60,954 bases of DNA from a virus, in IMG/VR virus record IMGVR_UViG_3300022220_000001, positions 1 to 60,954 of that record. One strand, given 5' to 3'. Of the stretch, positions 49,912 to 58,298 are shown piece by piece; the stretch's first letter is position 1; each line of letters starts with the position of its first letter. The position numbers and the translations under genes were made by a program. The notes below the pieces were generated by a model. The model saw only the letters and a list, made by a program, of their open reading frames with translations, was not told the DNA's origin and did no database searches.

Positions 49912-50703
49912 ATGTCGCTTGATAAAGCAATAAAAGATGCGTTGAAGGATGTGAAGGTCGGTGATAGTACTGCTATATCTATTGTTGAAGCAGCGTTTGA
50001 TAAAGCAGAGGCAAAAGATAAGGTACAAAAGGCAAACGAGGAATTGACTGCTCAAAGGAAAGAGTGGGAAGTTAAAGAAAAAGAATACAAGAGTAAGAAC
50101 GCTGAACTTGAAAGTAAAGTCCAAAAATTTGAGAAATCAGATAAGGAAAAAACGGAAAAGATTAGTGTCCTTGAAAAAGAAAAACTTACTCCAGAAGAAA
50201 GAGAAAAACTAAAAGCCTCAGAAGCATTAAAAGCCGATATGAATCAAATAATTGAAGAAGTAAAAGCCCTAAAAGAGGACAATGAGACACAAAAAAACAA
50301 AAGGATTGAAGCCGAAAAAGCATCGAGAGTTGCAATTTTAAATGAGAGAAAACAGGCGCAAAAAACAGCTATTTCAACAGAGTTGAGTAAGCACAAAATA
50401 ATTGACGGTAAAAACGCACAAGCCATGCATGTATTGTTTGGTGACGGGTGGGCAAAGCTGGAAGTAAATGACGATGGCACAACTGAAGAAAAGTATTACA
50501 CTAAGAACAGCGAAGGCGAATTAGTGACATCGACTTTAGCAAAGACTATTGCAAATTTTGCCGAAAACAACAAATTTTATGTAGCACCTAGCGGAAATAT
50601 AGGAACTGGACAGAATCATAATAGATTTGAGCAGGGTTCTGGTGGTAAGTTTGAAACTTACAAAGACGAAAAGTCTTATATGGAAGCCGGGTGGGACGAA
50701 TAA
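49912..50703 (+). CDS. Capsid scaffolding protein
   Basis: A 263-aa protein directly before the major capsid gene. Residues 25-165 are a Lys/Glu coiled coil (KEWEVKEKEYKSKNAELESKVQ), followed by a small C-terminal domain (NAQAMHVLFGDGWAKL) that would contact capsid subunits, and a tail ending YMEAGWDE. This is the DUF4355-like scaffold architecture. It organises procapsid assembly and then leaves. Ribosome site AGGAG. Confidence 0.85.
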   Translation: MSLDKAIKDALKDVKVGDSTAISIVEAAFDKAEAKDKVQKANEELTAQRKEWEVKEKEYKSKNAELESKVQKFEKSDKEKTEKISVLEKEKLTPEEREKLKASEALKADMNQIIEEVKALKEDNETQKNKRIEAEKASRVAILNERKQAQKTAISTELSKHKIIDGKNAQAMHVLFGDGWAKLEVNDDGTTEEKYYTKNSEGELVTSTLAKTIANFAENNKFYVAPSGNIGTGQNHNRFEQGSGGKFETYKDEKSYMEAGWDE

Positions 50704-50724
50704 AACAAAACAGGAGCTTTACGT

Positions 50725-51666
50725 ATGGCAGATATAAATTTAATTGATGTCGCTAAGAGCATGCCAAAAGGCAAAGAGCGTTCGGCAGTGTATACATACG
50801 CTGACGCAACACATGTAACTGCAAGAATGCCAATGGAAATGTCTGGGCCGGTAAAAAGTTGGAAAATTGTTAATGATCTCCCTTACACTACTACAGCAAC
50901 AGCAACACGTAGTATATATGGTGAGTTCACAGCAACAAAGGCGTTAGAACAGCCTTTCAACAGTAATGAAAAATTGTATGGTGGCAGGGTGCAGTATGAC
51001 CGATACTTAAAACGGATCAACCCAGCATCAACGGTTGCGTCACAACAGAAATCACAAGTGAAAGGCTTTGCACATCAGTTTACGAAAGATGTGTTTGAGG
51101 GCGCTGGAGGAGTAGGTATTTATGGTATACAATATATGATAGATAACATAGACATTTACAAATCTCAAATTAGATACGCAGGTGATGAAACTGGTAACGC
51201 GAGTACTGGTGGAACTTTAACCCAGAATGACCTTGATGTCGCACTATCAATACATAATAAAATACCTGGCTCGACATACATCTACTGTACGAGGACAGTA
51301 GACCTGAGGATAAAGGTCATGTCACGAGGTGCTGGAGGTGCAGCAGCTTTTGATTCACAGGCTCTAAGATACAATATGTCTGAGTTTGGAAAGTGGTCAC
51401 ATATGTATGATGACGTACCAGTTGTGCCTCTAGTTGATGGTAAGGGAGATGATCTACTTAGCACAACCTCAAGTATTTCAAATCTATACATAGTGACGTA
51501 CGGAGAAGAAAACTTCACAGGATTCAACTCTAAAGGGCCGGAAGTTATTAACATGAATGGCGTTTCGGTTACTGAGGCGTTTGATTTTGAACATACTGTA
51601 GGTACTGCCGCAATGTCAAAAAGGTGTATTACAATGATAAAATATGTAGCAGAATCTTTATCATAA
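50725..51666 (+). CDS. Major capsid protein (HK97-fold)
   Basis: A 313-aa shell protein. It follows the scaffold gene with 21 bases between and has AGGAG at its start. The sequence has an N-arm, a long helix region with RYLKRINPASTVASQQ, a DLDVALSIHNKIPG segment like the E-loop/P-domain helix, and a beta-rich C-terminal A-domain (TEAFDFEHTVGTAAMSKRC). Identified by order, size and composition. Confidence 0.85.
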   Translation: MADINLIDVAKSMPKGKERSAVYTYADATHVTARMPMEMSGPVKSWKIVNDLPYTTTATATRSIYGEFTATKALEQPFNSNEKLYGGRVQYDRYLKRINPASTVASQQKSQVKGFAHQFTKDVFEGAGGVGIYGIQYMIDNIDIYKSQIRYAGDETGNASTGGTLTQNDLDVALSIHNKIPGSTYIYCTRTVDLRIKVMSRGAGGAAAFDSQALRYNMSEFGKWSHMYDDVPVVPLVDGKGDDLLSTTSSISNLYIVTYGEENFTGFNSKGPEVINMNGVSVTEAFDFEHTVGTAAMSKRCITMIKYVAESLS

Positions 51667-51681
51667 AGAAAGGGTGTAATA

Positions 51682-52110
51682 GTGAGTGAAAATGCGTTTA
51701 CGATGGATGAACCGGCAATTAATTTAGAACACGAGGCAAGCCAAAAGCTGGGACAACCTGTTGTGCCAAAAAAGAAGGTTATAAAAACTACCGCAAAACC
51801 ACAAAAGACGAAAATTGTAGAAAAGGCAATTGTGGAGAGTGTAGAGCCAAAATATGATAAGTTGTTGAGCCAGATTGAAGAATTAACCAATTACGTTAAG
51901 GTTTTATCAGAAGAGGTTAAAAATATAAATAAAAGGATAGGCCAAACACAAGGAATAACAACGGATGAATACTTTGGTGCGAATAATACTATAACTATTG
52001 GCGGGAAAACTCCATATGTAAACGAAGTCGAGGGTGACGCACTAGCTATTTTACAAGAGAGAAATAGAAAAATTGAAGACACTAATTTACGAAAAACGAT
52101 AACACTATAA
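51682..52110 (+). CDS. Hypothetical capsid-associated coiled-coil protein, 142 aa
   Basis: GTG after AAAGGG. N-terminal Lys/Pro-rich region (KKKVIKTTAKPQKTK), then a coiled coil (LLSQIEELTNYVKVLSEEVKNI), then a small C-terminal part. It might be a head-stabilising or tail-attachment accessory. Unrecognised. Confidence 0.6.
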   Translation: MSENAFTMDEPAINLEHEASQKLGQPVVPKKKVIKTTAKPQKTKIVEKAIVESVEPKYDKLLSQIEELTNYVKVLSEEVKNINKRIGQTQGITTDEYFGANNTITIGGKTPYVNEVEGDALAILQERNRKIEDTNLRKTITL

Positions 52111-52122
52111 AGGAGATAAAAT

Positions 52123-52551
52123 ATGGCTTGGATACCATCTAATGATTTTAACACTCCGTGGGATGGGGTTGATGGAACAGCTTTACAGGCATCAACAACT
52201 ATTACGTCTAGTACTAATAGTACAGGTGTGGAGGTTGGAAAGGGAATATTTGTAGTAAAAATAGCTGTAACTGCAATCCACCAGGAGAGTGGTTTTGACA
52301 ATGTGATGTTTTGGATTGAATCTAACACAAAAGGCGCAACTACAACCTGGGAACAGTGTGCTTGTCTTGCAATAGGTGATGCTACCGGTGTTGGTGTAGC
52401 TCTTGGAACAACTGGTGTTGGGACCTATCCCGTTGCAGTGATAAACCCTAATGATAATCAAATACGTCTAAATGTTGATGTCCTTGGTTCAACTGATAGC
52501 GTAACATATAGTGCTACTATATATCCTATTAGGAGCATGGGAGCAGCCTAA
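52123..52551 (+). CDS. Probable head decoration protein, 142 aa
   Basis: ATG after AAGGAG. All-beta, Gly/Thr/Val-rich (TSSTNSTGVEVGKGIFVVKIAV), consistent with an Ig-like or jelly-roll decoration protein on the capsid. It has the same length and a nearly identical leader (AGGAGATAAAATA) as the 56756 gene. It is followed by a terminator, as is common after highly expressed capsid genes. Confidence 0.6.
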   Translation: MAWIPSNDFNTPWDGVDGTALQASTTITSSTNSTGVEVGKGIFVVKIAVTAIHQESGFDNVMFWIESNTKGATTTWEQCACLAIGDATGVGVALGTTGVGTYPVAVINPNDNQIRLNVDVLGSTDSVTYSATIYPIRSMGAA

Positions 52552-52590
52552 ATAAAAATATATATTAACATTTTTTTGGTAAACAATAAA

Positions 52591-52623
52591 AAGTCCCAAC
52601 TTAACAAATTGGGACTTTTTTTT
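52591..52623 (+). terminator. Strong intrinsic terminator after capsid genes
   Basis: AAGTCCCAA (52591-52599) and TTGGGACTT (52609-52617) flank a 9-base loop, followed by a T-run to 52623. The next ribosome site starts directly after it, implying some readthrough into the connector genes. Confidence 0.92.
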
Positions 52624-52634
52624 AGGAAAACAAA

Positions 52635-53255
52635 ATGCCGATAATACCCGAAAGCCTTTTAGAAAATGAGTTGTACGACAGTGCCGAAAACACCAATAAT
52701 TATTTAACTACAGCAGTAAATAGGGCGACTGGTTTTGTAAACACGTGGACATCTAATAAATACGACCCGTGGGACAACTACGATACCAGCAATAACACTG
52801 TCAGAGCACCTAGTGAAATAGTTTCATATACGATAAATATTGCTAAATTAGAGTTTGGTAGGATTAATGGCGTTGTTTCCCGCGACGAGGACGGAAATGA
52901 TCTGTATGAGGAGTCTATAAAGAATTATCAAGATGAGTTAAGTACTATAAATGTAACTCCTCTATTTCAAACCCAAACAGTTTCTTTGGACGCAAATGGA
53001 TGTATGGTAATAGGTAGTAGGACAACAACGTCTGGTATATGGACTAGAGTCTTACCCAAAAATGCCCATATAGAAAGTGCTGGCAGTAGTGTTTATGTTG
53101 TGGTTGATGATTTTTGGATTACTAAGGGTGGGGACTATGACAATGAATACCCTGATGCTTGGTATCTTCGGACAACTACCGGATCTAATGTTGAGGGTAC
53201 GCTCAGCTACATGAGGACTTTTCGAAAAGACATGAGAGACTATTTGACTTACTAA
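52635..53255 (+). CDS. Head-tail connector protein
   Basis: A 206-aa protein in the place of adaptor proteins (HK97 gp6/SPP1 gp15). The first 110 residues are helical with SAENTNNYLTTAVNRATGFVN and a SYTINIAKLEFGRI helix, the usual adaptor pattern. The C-terminal part is beta-rich, an extension. It starts after AGGAA beyond the terminator. Confidence 0.68.
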   Translation: MPIIPESLLENELYDSAENTNNYLTTAVNRATGFVNTWTSNKYDPWDNYDTSNNTVRAPSEIVSYTINIAKLEFGRINGVVSRDEDGNDLYEESIKNYQDELSTINVTPLFQTQTVSLDANGCMVIGSRTTTSGIWTRVLPKNAHIESAGSSVYVVVDDFWITKGGDYDNEYPDAWYLRTTTGSNVEGTLSYMRTFRKDMRDYLTY

Positions 53256-53256
53256 C

Positions 53257-53676
53257 ATGGGTAGAAAAAACTATATAGAAAATAGTGCGACAGGAAGCAC
53301 AATACAAAAAGATACCAGGGAATTAAATGTAGAGAGGGAAAGTAGAATATTTTACATTCAAAAAGAATCAAGAAAAAGCTTAGTATCTGAAGACAATAGG
53401 CAGAGTGTGGTAGAAGGCGAAAAAAGATCGTTAAAAATTGAATCAGAGTTAAGATCGTTTAAAGTAGAAGGCGAAAACAGAAGCTTATTCATAGAAAACG
53501 AAAACAGAGCATTAATAATAGAAGATGAGAAAAGAGAGTTATACATTGAACGGCATGAAAGAGGTTATGATAGTAGGGACTATCAAAAAATGATTGATAT
53601 ACCGTCAGATGGAGAATCGTGGGAGTTAATAGTTGATGAAAACAACACTGTAAATAAATACCATAGGATAATATAA
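53257..53676 (+). CDS. Nonapeptide-repeat protein, 139 aa
   Basis: Residues about 20-100 are nine tandem nonapeptides of the form xRxLx(V/I)ExE (for example NRSLFIENE, KRELYIERH). Alternating hydrophobic and charged residues at a nine-residue period fit a beta-solenoid or a trimeric beta-prism like those of phage fibres. The last 35 residues (SDGESWELIVDENNTVNKYHRII) form a small domain. Starts one base after the connector stop. Likely a virion surface spike or adaptor. Confidence 0.68.
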   Translation: MGRKNYIENSATGSTIQKDTRELNVERESRIFYIQKESRKSLVSEDNRQSVVEGEKRSLKIESELRSFKVEGENRSLFIENENRALIIEDEKRELYIERHERGYDSRDYQKMIDIPSDGESWELIVDENNTVNKYHRII

Positions 53677-53677
53677 A

Positions 53678-53959
53678 ATGTCAAGATTTATTAAATCAAA
53701 ACGAGCTGGTGAGGTGTTAGATTACGAATTTGATTGGTCAACGAATGGTTGGCTGGAATCATCGGAGGAAATCTCAACGAGCACATGGGTTGCTATAACA
53801 GGTATAACAGTCGAAACGTATTCTAACACAGCAACAACCGCAACGGTATGGGTAAGTGGTGGAACGTCTGGGGAAACATATAAGCTAACTAATACAATAG
53901 TAACGGATAATTCACCACAAAGAACAGGCATAAGAGAGCTTTTTATAAAGATATTATAA
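53678..53959 (+). CDS. Phage fibre-tail adaptor-like protein, 93 aa
   Basis: A small beta protein with KRAGEVLDYEFDWS at the N-terminus, TSTWVAITGITVE in the centre and VWVSGGTSGETYKLTNTI, the pattern of small Ig-like adaptor proteins found in many siphoviruses in the connector region. It likely binds at the head-tail joint or fibre base. Confidence 0.68.
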   Translation: MSRFIKSKRAGEVLDYEFDWSTNGWLESSEEISTSTWVAITGITVETYSNTATTATVWVSGGTSGETYKLTNTIVTDNSPQRTGIRELFIKIL

Positions 53960-53961
53960 TT

Positions 53962-54459
53962 ATGGCAGATACATTTACAATAGAAATGGAAACGAAAGAG
54001 GTTGAAACCCTTATAGCACGGTTATTGAAGAAAGTAAATAACCCTGGTGAGCTAATGAGGACGTTAGAGCGATGGCTCCATGCACAGACCATGAAGATGT
54101 TTAGAGGGAGAAGGCCGGATAAAGCTGTTATAAGAGGTGTGAAATGGGACCCACTGAAACCATCGACCGTTAAGCAAAAGAAAGCCCTTGTAAAGCGTGG
54201 TAAAGCTATTGTGGCTGATAGGCCAATGGTAAGAACAGGAAAATTGAGAGATAGTTTAAAAGTACTGGAGAGAAGTAAAAAAGGTTTTGAGTACGGAACT
54301 AGGATAAATAACAAAGGGTTTTCGTATGGTGGTCATTGGAATGCAAGTAAATTCCCCTGGCTGTTTTTAAAAAAACAAGACTATGCTCAAATGGCAAAAG
54401 CTACAACTGATTATTTGAGCGGAATATTAAAAAACTATAAGCGTTATACCAGAGGATAG
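53962..54459 (+). CDS. Tail completion / virion morphogenesis protein
   Basis: A 165-aa protein matching the phage virion morphogenesis (Mu gpG/tail completion) family: basic helical N-terminus, KWDPLKPSTVKQKKAL, then MVRTGKLRDSLKVL and EYGTRINNKGFSYGGHWNAS. It would cap or join the tail to the head. Two bases separate it from its neighbour. Confidence 0.75.
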   Translation: MADTFTIEMETKEVETLIARLLKKVNNPGELMRTLERWLHAQTMKMFRGRRPDKAVIRGVKWDPLKPSTVKQKKALVKRGKAIVADRPMVRTGKLRDSLKVLERSKKGFEYGTRINNKGFSYGGHWNASKFPWLFLKKQDYAQMAKATTDYLSGILKNYKRYTRG

Positions 54460-54460
54460 T

Positions 54461-56416
54461 ATGGCTAAGACCGTAAGAGTCTTCGAAATTAGCACAACAT
54501 CAATAAGCAACTTAAAAAAGAAAGAAATTGCTTGTGAGTCAGTTAATGATACTGACCTTGGATGGAAGATGTGGGGAGGTAAAAACGCAAGTAGTGAACA
54601 AACAAAATTTTTAGGAAAAGATAAACCACTAAGAGTTACCACCATAGAGGGAACAGAAAGCTTAACGCTTGCTACTGGTGCAAGCGTTACCGGTATTAGC
54701 ACAGATGGCACTTTCGCTGATAGTAGCGATACTATACTTAAGACATCAGACGCTATAAAGACTTATATAGATACACAGGTGTCAGGGATAGTAACAGATC
54801 ATGGAAACTTAACAGGCCTCAGTGACGATGATCATTCACAATACATATTAACAAGTGGTGCAAGAGAGCTAGCCGCGAATTGGGATGCTGGCGGTTTTGG
54901 TATTACTGCAACACATTTTACAGCAACAACCGGAAATATTGTATTGAATGCAGGATATGTTGATTCAAAAGCCTATTATTATATCAATGGCGCAAAAGCT
55001 ATTCATACAGATGGAGTTAACAATATTGTTGTTGGGGCTGGTGCTGGAAATGACGGTGCCGGGGAGGGCGGAACATTTATAGGAGGTAATTCAGGGCGTG
55101 TTGTGACAGGTAATTATAATACTGGTATAGCTTTTAATACATTATACAATACAACCACTGGTTATGAAAATGTGGCTATTGCTTACCAGGCAATGTACGA
55201 GAATATAACTGGGTATAGAAATGTAGCTATTGGTAGATTTGCGATGTACGCACCAGAAGCAAACGTGTTTTGTATTGCTATTGGGTATAATGCTATGCGA
55301 CAAGGCGCTGGGGGTGGCTCTTCCAATGTTGGCATTGGTGCTCAAAGTGGATTTAATATGACGACATGCCAACGTGTTATTGGTATTGGTGATGATTCTA
55401 ACTATAGCGTTACCACATCACCAGATAATCTTTCTATTGGGTATAGATCTTGTTATAACTTACAGGCCGGAATTGGAAATAATATATCTATTGGTAACTA
55501 CTCCATGTATTCATCGGTCGGATCATATTATAATATTAGTATTGGGTACGAAACCAACTATTTATTAGAAACAGGTGTCGCTAACGTTTCAATTGGGCAG
55601 CAATGTCAACGAAATAACATTTCTTCCAGCTACAATACAACATGCGGTGCATACTCGCTAAGGAAAAACCTTGCCGAATTAAATACAGCTCACGGCTATT
55701 CCGCAGGATACGAAAACACAACTGGAGTAAGAAATGTTTTCCTGGGGGTATATGCAGGAAGATACAACCAAACAGGTACAAGAAATGTTTTTATAGGTGC
55801 TTATGCGGGGGCAAATTCTGCTGTATATTCATCAACAGGAAACGTGTGCATTGGTTACACTGCTGGGTATAGTATAGGAAACAGCACATCATACAATGTT
55901 TTTTTGGGATTCAGTGCTGGATTCTATGAGACCGGCTCATCTAAACTGTTTATTGATAACCAGGTGCGGTCAAGTGAGGCAAATGGCAGGATTAGTGCAT
56001 TGTTGTATGGTGAATTTAATTCAACAGTCTCAAGCCAATTATTAAGAATTAACGCAACGGTACAGCTATACCAAGATGATTTATATATGAAATGGGGAGC
56101 CGGTGCGGATTCTGGGATAAAAGACTCCGGTACGCATATGGTTTTTGATGCTGACTTGAACTCGGTAACGGGGAGAGATTTTTACTTTAATAATGGAAAT
56201 ATTGTATTGCAAGATGGTAAAAATTTTGTTTTGGGGACAACAACAGGAACAAAAATAGGGACATCAGCAACACAGAAAATTGGTTTTTACAATGCGACAC
56301 CGATAGTACAGCAAGCACATATAGTAGATGCAGATGGTAGCCTTGCAGATATAACAAGTAAATTTAACACACTATTATCATATATAGAAAATTTAGGTTT
56401 AAGCGCAGCTTCTTAA
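54461..56416 (+). CDS. Fibre-like protein with YadA-type NVAIG repeats
   Basis: A 651-aa protein. Residues 1-60 form a module shared with the 58298 protein (LGWKM.GGKN...F..KDK..RVTT). Residues about 180-510 consist of repeated GxxN(V/I)xIGxxA units, the left-handed parallel beta-roll of YadA-type trimeric adhesin heads. A C-terminal region with NGNIVLQDGKNFVLG and a last helix follows. It is likely a trimeric fibre for host attachment. Its place between connector and tail-terminator genes is unusual and could mean it is a head or neck fibre. Confidence 0.75.
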   Translation: MAKTVRVFEISTTSISNLKKKEIACESVNDTDLGWKMWGGKNASSEQTKFLGKDKPLRVTTIEGTESLTLATGASVTGISTDGTFADSSDTILKTSDAIKTYIDTQVSGIVTDHGNLTGLSDDDHSQYILTSGARELAANWDAGGFGITATHFTATTGNIVLNAGYVDSKAYYYINGAKAIHTDGVNNIVVGAGAGNDGAGEGGTFIGGNSGRVVTGNYNTGIAFNTLYNTTTGYENVAIAYQAMYENITGYRNVAIGRFAMYAPEANVFCIAIGYNAMRQGAGGGSSNVGIGAQSGFNMTTCQRVIGIGDDSNYSVTTSPDNLSIGYRSCYNLQAGIGNNISIGNYSMYSSVGSYYNISIGYETNYLLETGVANVSIGQQCQRNNISSSYNTTCGAYSLRKNLAELNTAHGYSAGYENTTGVRNVFLGVYAGRYNQTGTRNVFIGAYAGANSAVYSSTGNVCIGYTAGYSIGNSTSYNVFLGFSAGFYETGSSKLFIDNQVRSSEANGRISALLYGEFNSTVSSQLLRINATVQLYQDDLYMKWGAGADSGIKDSGTHMVFDADLNSVTGRDFYFNNGNIVLQDGKNFVLGTTTGTKIGTSATQKIGFYNATPIVQQAHIVDADGSLADITSKFNTLLSYIENLGLSAAS

Positions 56417-56432
56417 CACTGGAGGAAACAAT

Positions 56433-56738
56433 ATGAATGTAAGACAAGAATGGTTCATTAGTAAAATACAAGGGTTATCGTTCAACGAAATATCCGCTCA
56501 TGCACAAAAAGTAATGTTAGAACAAATGTGGCAAGAAGAATTTAGAACTACAAAAGAAAATGCTCTTGATGTTGTGGATTTGTCGCAAAAATCAATAACG
56601 TATGCAAATATATTGTCATACTTTAACAATAACGTTGCAGATGGAATAACTTTTATTGACGGTGGTAGCGAATTAGATAATGTTGAGCGAGGAAGATTTG
56701 CCAGGAGAATTATGTCACAAGGGATTCAATTACTGTAA
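56433..56738 (+). CDS. Hypothetical protein, 101 aa
   Basis: ATG after GGAGG. Helical N-terminal half (NEISAHAQKVMLEQMWQEEF), then a mixed C-terminal half. Located between fibre genes; possibly a fibre chaperone or connector. Not recognised. Confidence 0.55.
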   Translation: MNVRQEWFISKIQGLSFNEISAHAQKVMLEQMWQEEFRTTKENALDVVDLSQKSITYANILSYFNNNVADGITFIDGGSELDNVERGRFARRIMSQGIQLL

Positions 56739-56755
56739 AAAGGAGATAAAATATT

Positions 56756-57184
56756 ATGGCAGGATATCCACAAGGTAGTCAGGTAGCAGGGGAAGTAGAA
56801 GTTTATTCCACTGATGCCTATAGTGGTAGCGATACTGATGTTGATGCGACTGAACGGTACGGTGTAGATATAAATCTAACTGCAAACGTTCAGTTTGGAA
56901 TGGATATAAAATTAGTTGAAATTGGTGGTGCTTCTGGAACTGATAATGTGCTAATGACTGTTTATTCCCGTAGAGATAACACATGGGATGGTGACGAACA
57001 GAAAATTGATGAAAAAGAGTATACTAATGACGGAAGTGAAGATATATTCAGATATGTCATTGACGCTCTCAAAACTGGTTTTGGACATTATCGAGTTTCG
57101 TTTCAGGCGACACCTGGAGGGACCAATACTTTTGACCTGGACGCACAGGGATATTATTCACGTTTTCATAATTCGGATACTTAA
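56756..57184 (+). CDS. Probable decoration or fibre-associated beta protein, 142 aa
   Basis: ATG after AAAGGAG. All-beta, with YGVDINLTANVQFGMDIKLVEI and TGFGHYRVSFQATPGG, consistent with a sandwich fold. Same length and leader as the 52123 protein, so the two may be distant paralogs. Function inferred from composition and place only. Confidence 0.55.
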   Translation: MAGYPQGSQVAGEVEVYSTDAYSGSDTDVDATERYGVDINLTANVQFGMDIKLVEIGGASGTDNVLMTVYSRRDNTWDGDEQKIDEKEYTNDGSEDIFRYVIDALKTGFGHYRVSFQATPGGTNTFDLDAQGYYSRFHNSDT

Positions 57185-57185
57185 A

Positions 57186-57998
57186 ATGATTGGGAAACCT
57201 GCAAATATCGGTTGTTATCTTAATAAAGAACATCCACATGCGGACGGGCTTGTTGCTTCGTATCTGTTCCACGAAAAAACAGGAAAGCTCGTTGCGAATT
57301 ACTGCCGGAACGAAACTGATTCACTATATGCTGAATGGACTCCATACGGCGCGAAAGCGGATTCGAATGCAAAGTATGGTGTGATAGATAATACCGGAGA
57401 AAAATTAATCAACTCTGCAAAAGGTACGATTGTATGTGGAATGAGGTCGCAAAGTGCATTTGACGAGGGTGTTCTTAGGAAATATTTTGGAAATTCGACC
57501 TCTGGAGCCGGGTTGTTTAGAATTTATAAAAATACCGGTAACACATTAATATTCATGCTTGAGGACAGTGTTGGGGTGCACTGGATAAAAAATATCAGTT
57601 CTTCGTTTCCAAATTGGACAACAGGTAATCAGGTGAGTTTTCTGTGGAATCGGACACAAGTAATAAAAAGTATTTACAATATGGTAATTAGTGTAGATGG
57701 AGTACATGAAACACCAAATTCCCATTATTTAGCTACTGGTTGGAACGCTTTTACCGTTTATGACACAATGTACCAGTTTAATGATCAGGATTTAGACGCG
57801 CACTCAAACAGCGAGCTCAAGTATCAGTATATATATAGTAAAGATTTGTCAGAGAGAGTTTTGAAGAGTATTAAAGAGTCACCATATGAAATGTTTGAAA
57901 CCCCAAACGTTTTACAATATTTGTCCAGCACAGAAGAATTTTTTAATAAACCTGAAATGGCCGGTGCAACTGGCTGTTCTATTGGAATCGAAATATAA
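57186..57998 (+). CDS. ConA/LamG-like virion protein, 270 aa
   Basis: The ATG at 57186 is chosen because the open frame runs back through the preceding gene. The sequence has a jelly-roll look: ADGLVASYLFHEKTGKLVANY at the start, strands such as SFLWNRTQVIKSIYNMVISVDGV, and a helix RVLKSIKESPYEMF near the end, as in LamG-like phage proteins. Probably a surface lectin or structural protein among the fibre genes. Confidence 0.6.
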   Translation: MIGKPANIGCYLNKEHPHADGLVASYLFHEKTGKLVANYCRNETDSLYAEWTPYGAKADSNAKYGVIDNTGEKLINSAKGTIVCGMRSQSAFDEGVLRKYFGNSTSGAGLFRIYKNTGNTLIFMLEDSVGVHWIKNISSSFPNWTTGNQVSFLWNRTQVIKSIYNMVISVDGVHETPNSHYLATGWNAFTVYDTMYQFNDQDLDAHSNSELKYQYIYSKDLSERVLKSIKESPYEMFETPNVLQYLSSTEEFFNKPEMAGATGCSIGIEI

Positions 57999-58013
57999 AA
58001 AAAAGGAGGAGCT

Positions 58014-58298
58014 ATGGCAGGGCCAGACACATATTCAAATAGATTCACTAACCCATACACTGGGTCTGAAGTTGTACAACAATCATCTGACCATACTTTC
58101 GTGCACAAACATATACGTGGCCTACTTGTCACAGGAACGGGTAATGTTGTGGTTAGATTGAAAGAGGACAACCATGATTTAACTATTCCAGTGTATGTCC
58201 CTGTTGGTGGCAGTACAGAGCTGAGAGGGTATCTAATAAAGATATTACGTAGTACTGGTAATGGGACTACAGCAACAGTATTGTGTGGGTTAAAATAA
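58014..58298 (+). CDS. Small structural-looking beta protein, 94 aa
   Basis: ATG after AAAGGAGG. A beta-rich protein with HIRGLLVTGTGNVVVRLKEDN and VYVPVGGSTELRGYLIKI, similar in style to small phage collar or fibre-cap proteins. It overlaps the next gene by one base (TAATG). Confidence 0.6.
   Translation: MAGPDTYSNRFTNPYTGSEVVQQSSDHTFVHKHIRGLLVTGTGNVVVRLKEDNHDLTIPVYVPVGGSTELRGYLIKILRSTGNGTTATVLCGLK

Noticed and set aside
51282-51890. 202-aa minus-strand ORF opposite the capsid gene
   Set aside because: Antisense to the major capsid gene, hydrophobic shadow composition, no promoter or ribosome site.
56988-57185. N-terminal extension of the LamG-like protein
   Set aside because: It overlaps the end of the well-supported 142-aa gene; ATG 57186 is adjacent to that gene's stop.
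58283-58297. Earlier start for the second large fibre
   Set aside because: The GTG lies inside the previous gene without a ribosome site; ATG 58298 in TAATG is the typical coupled start.
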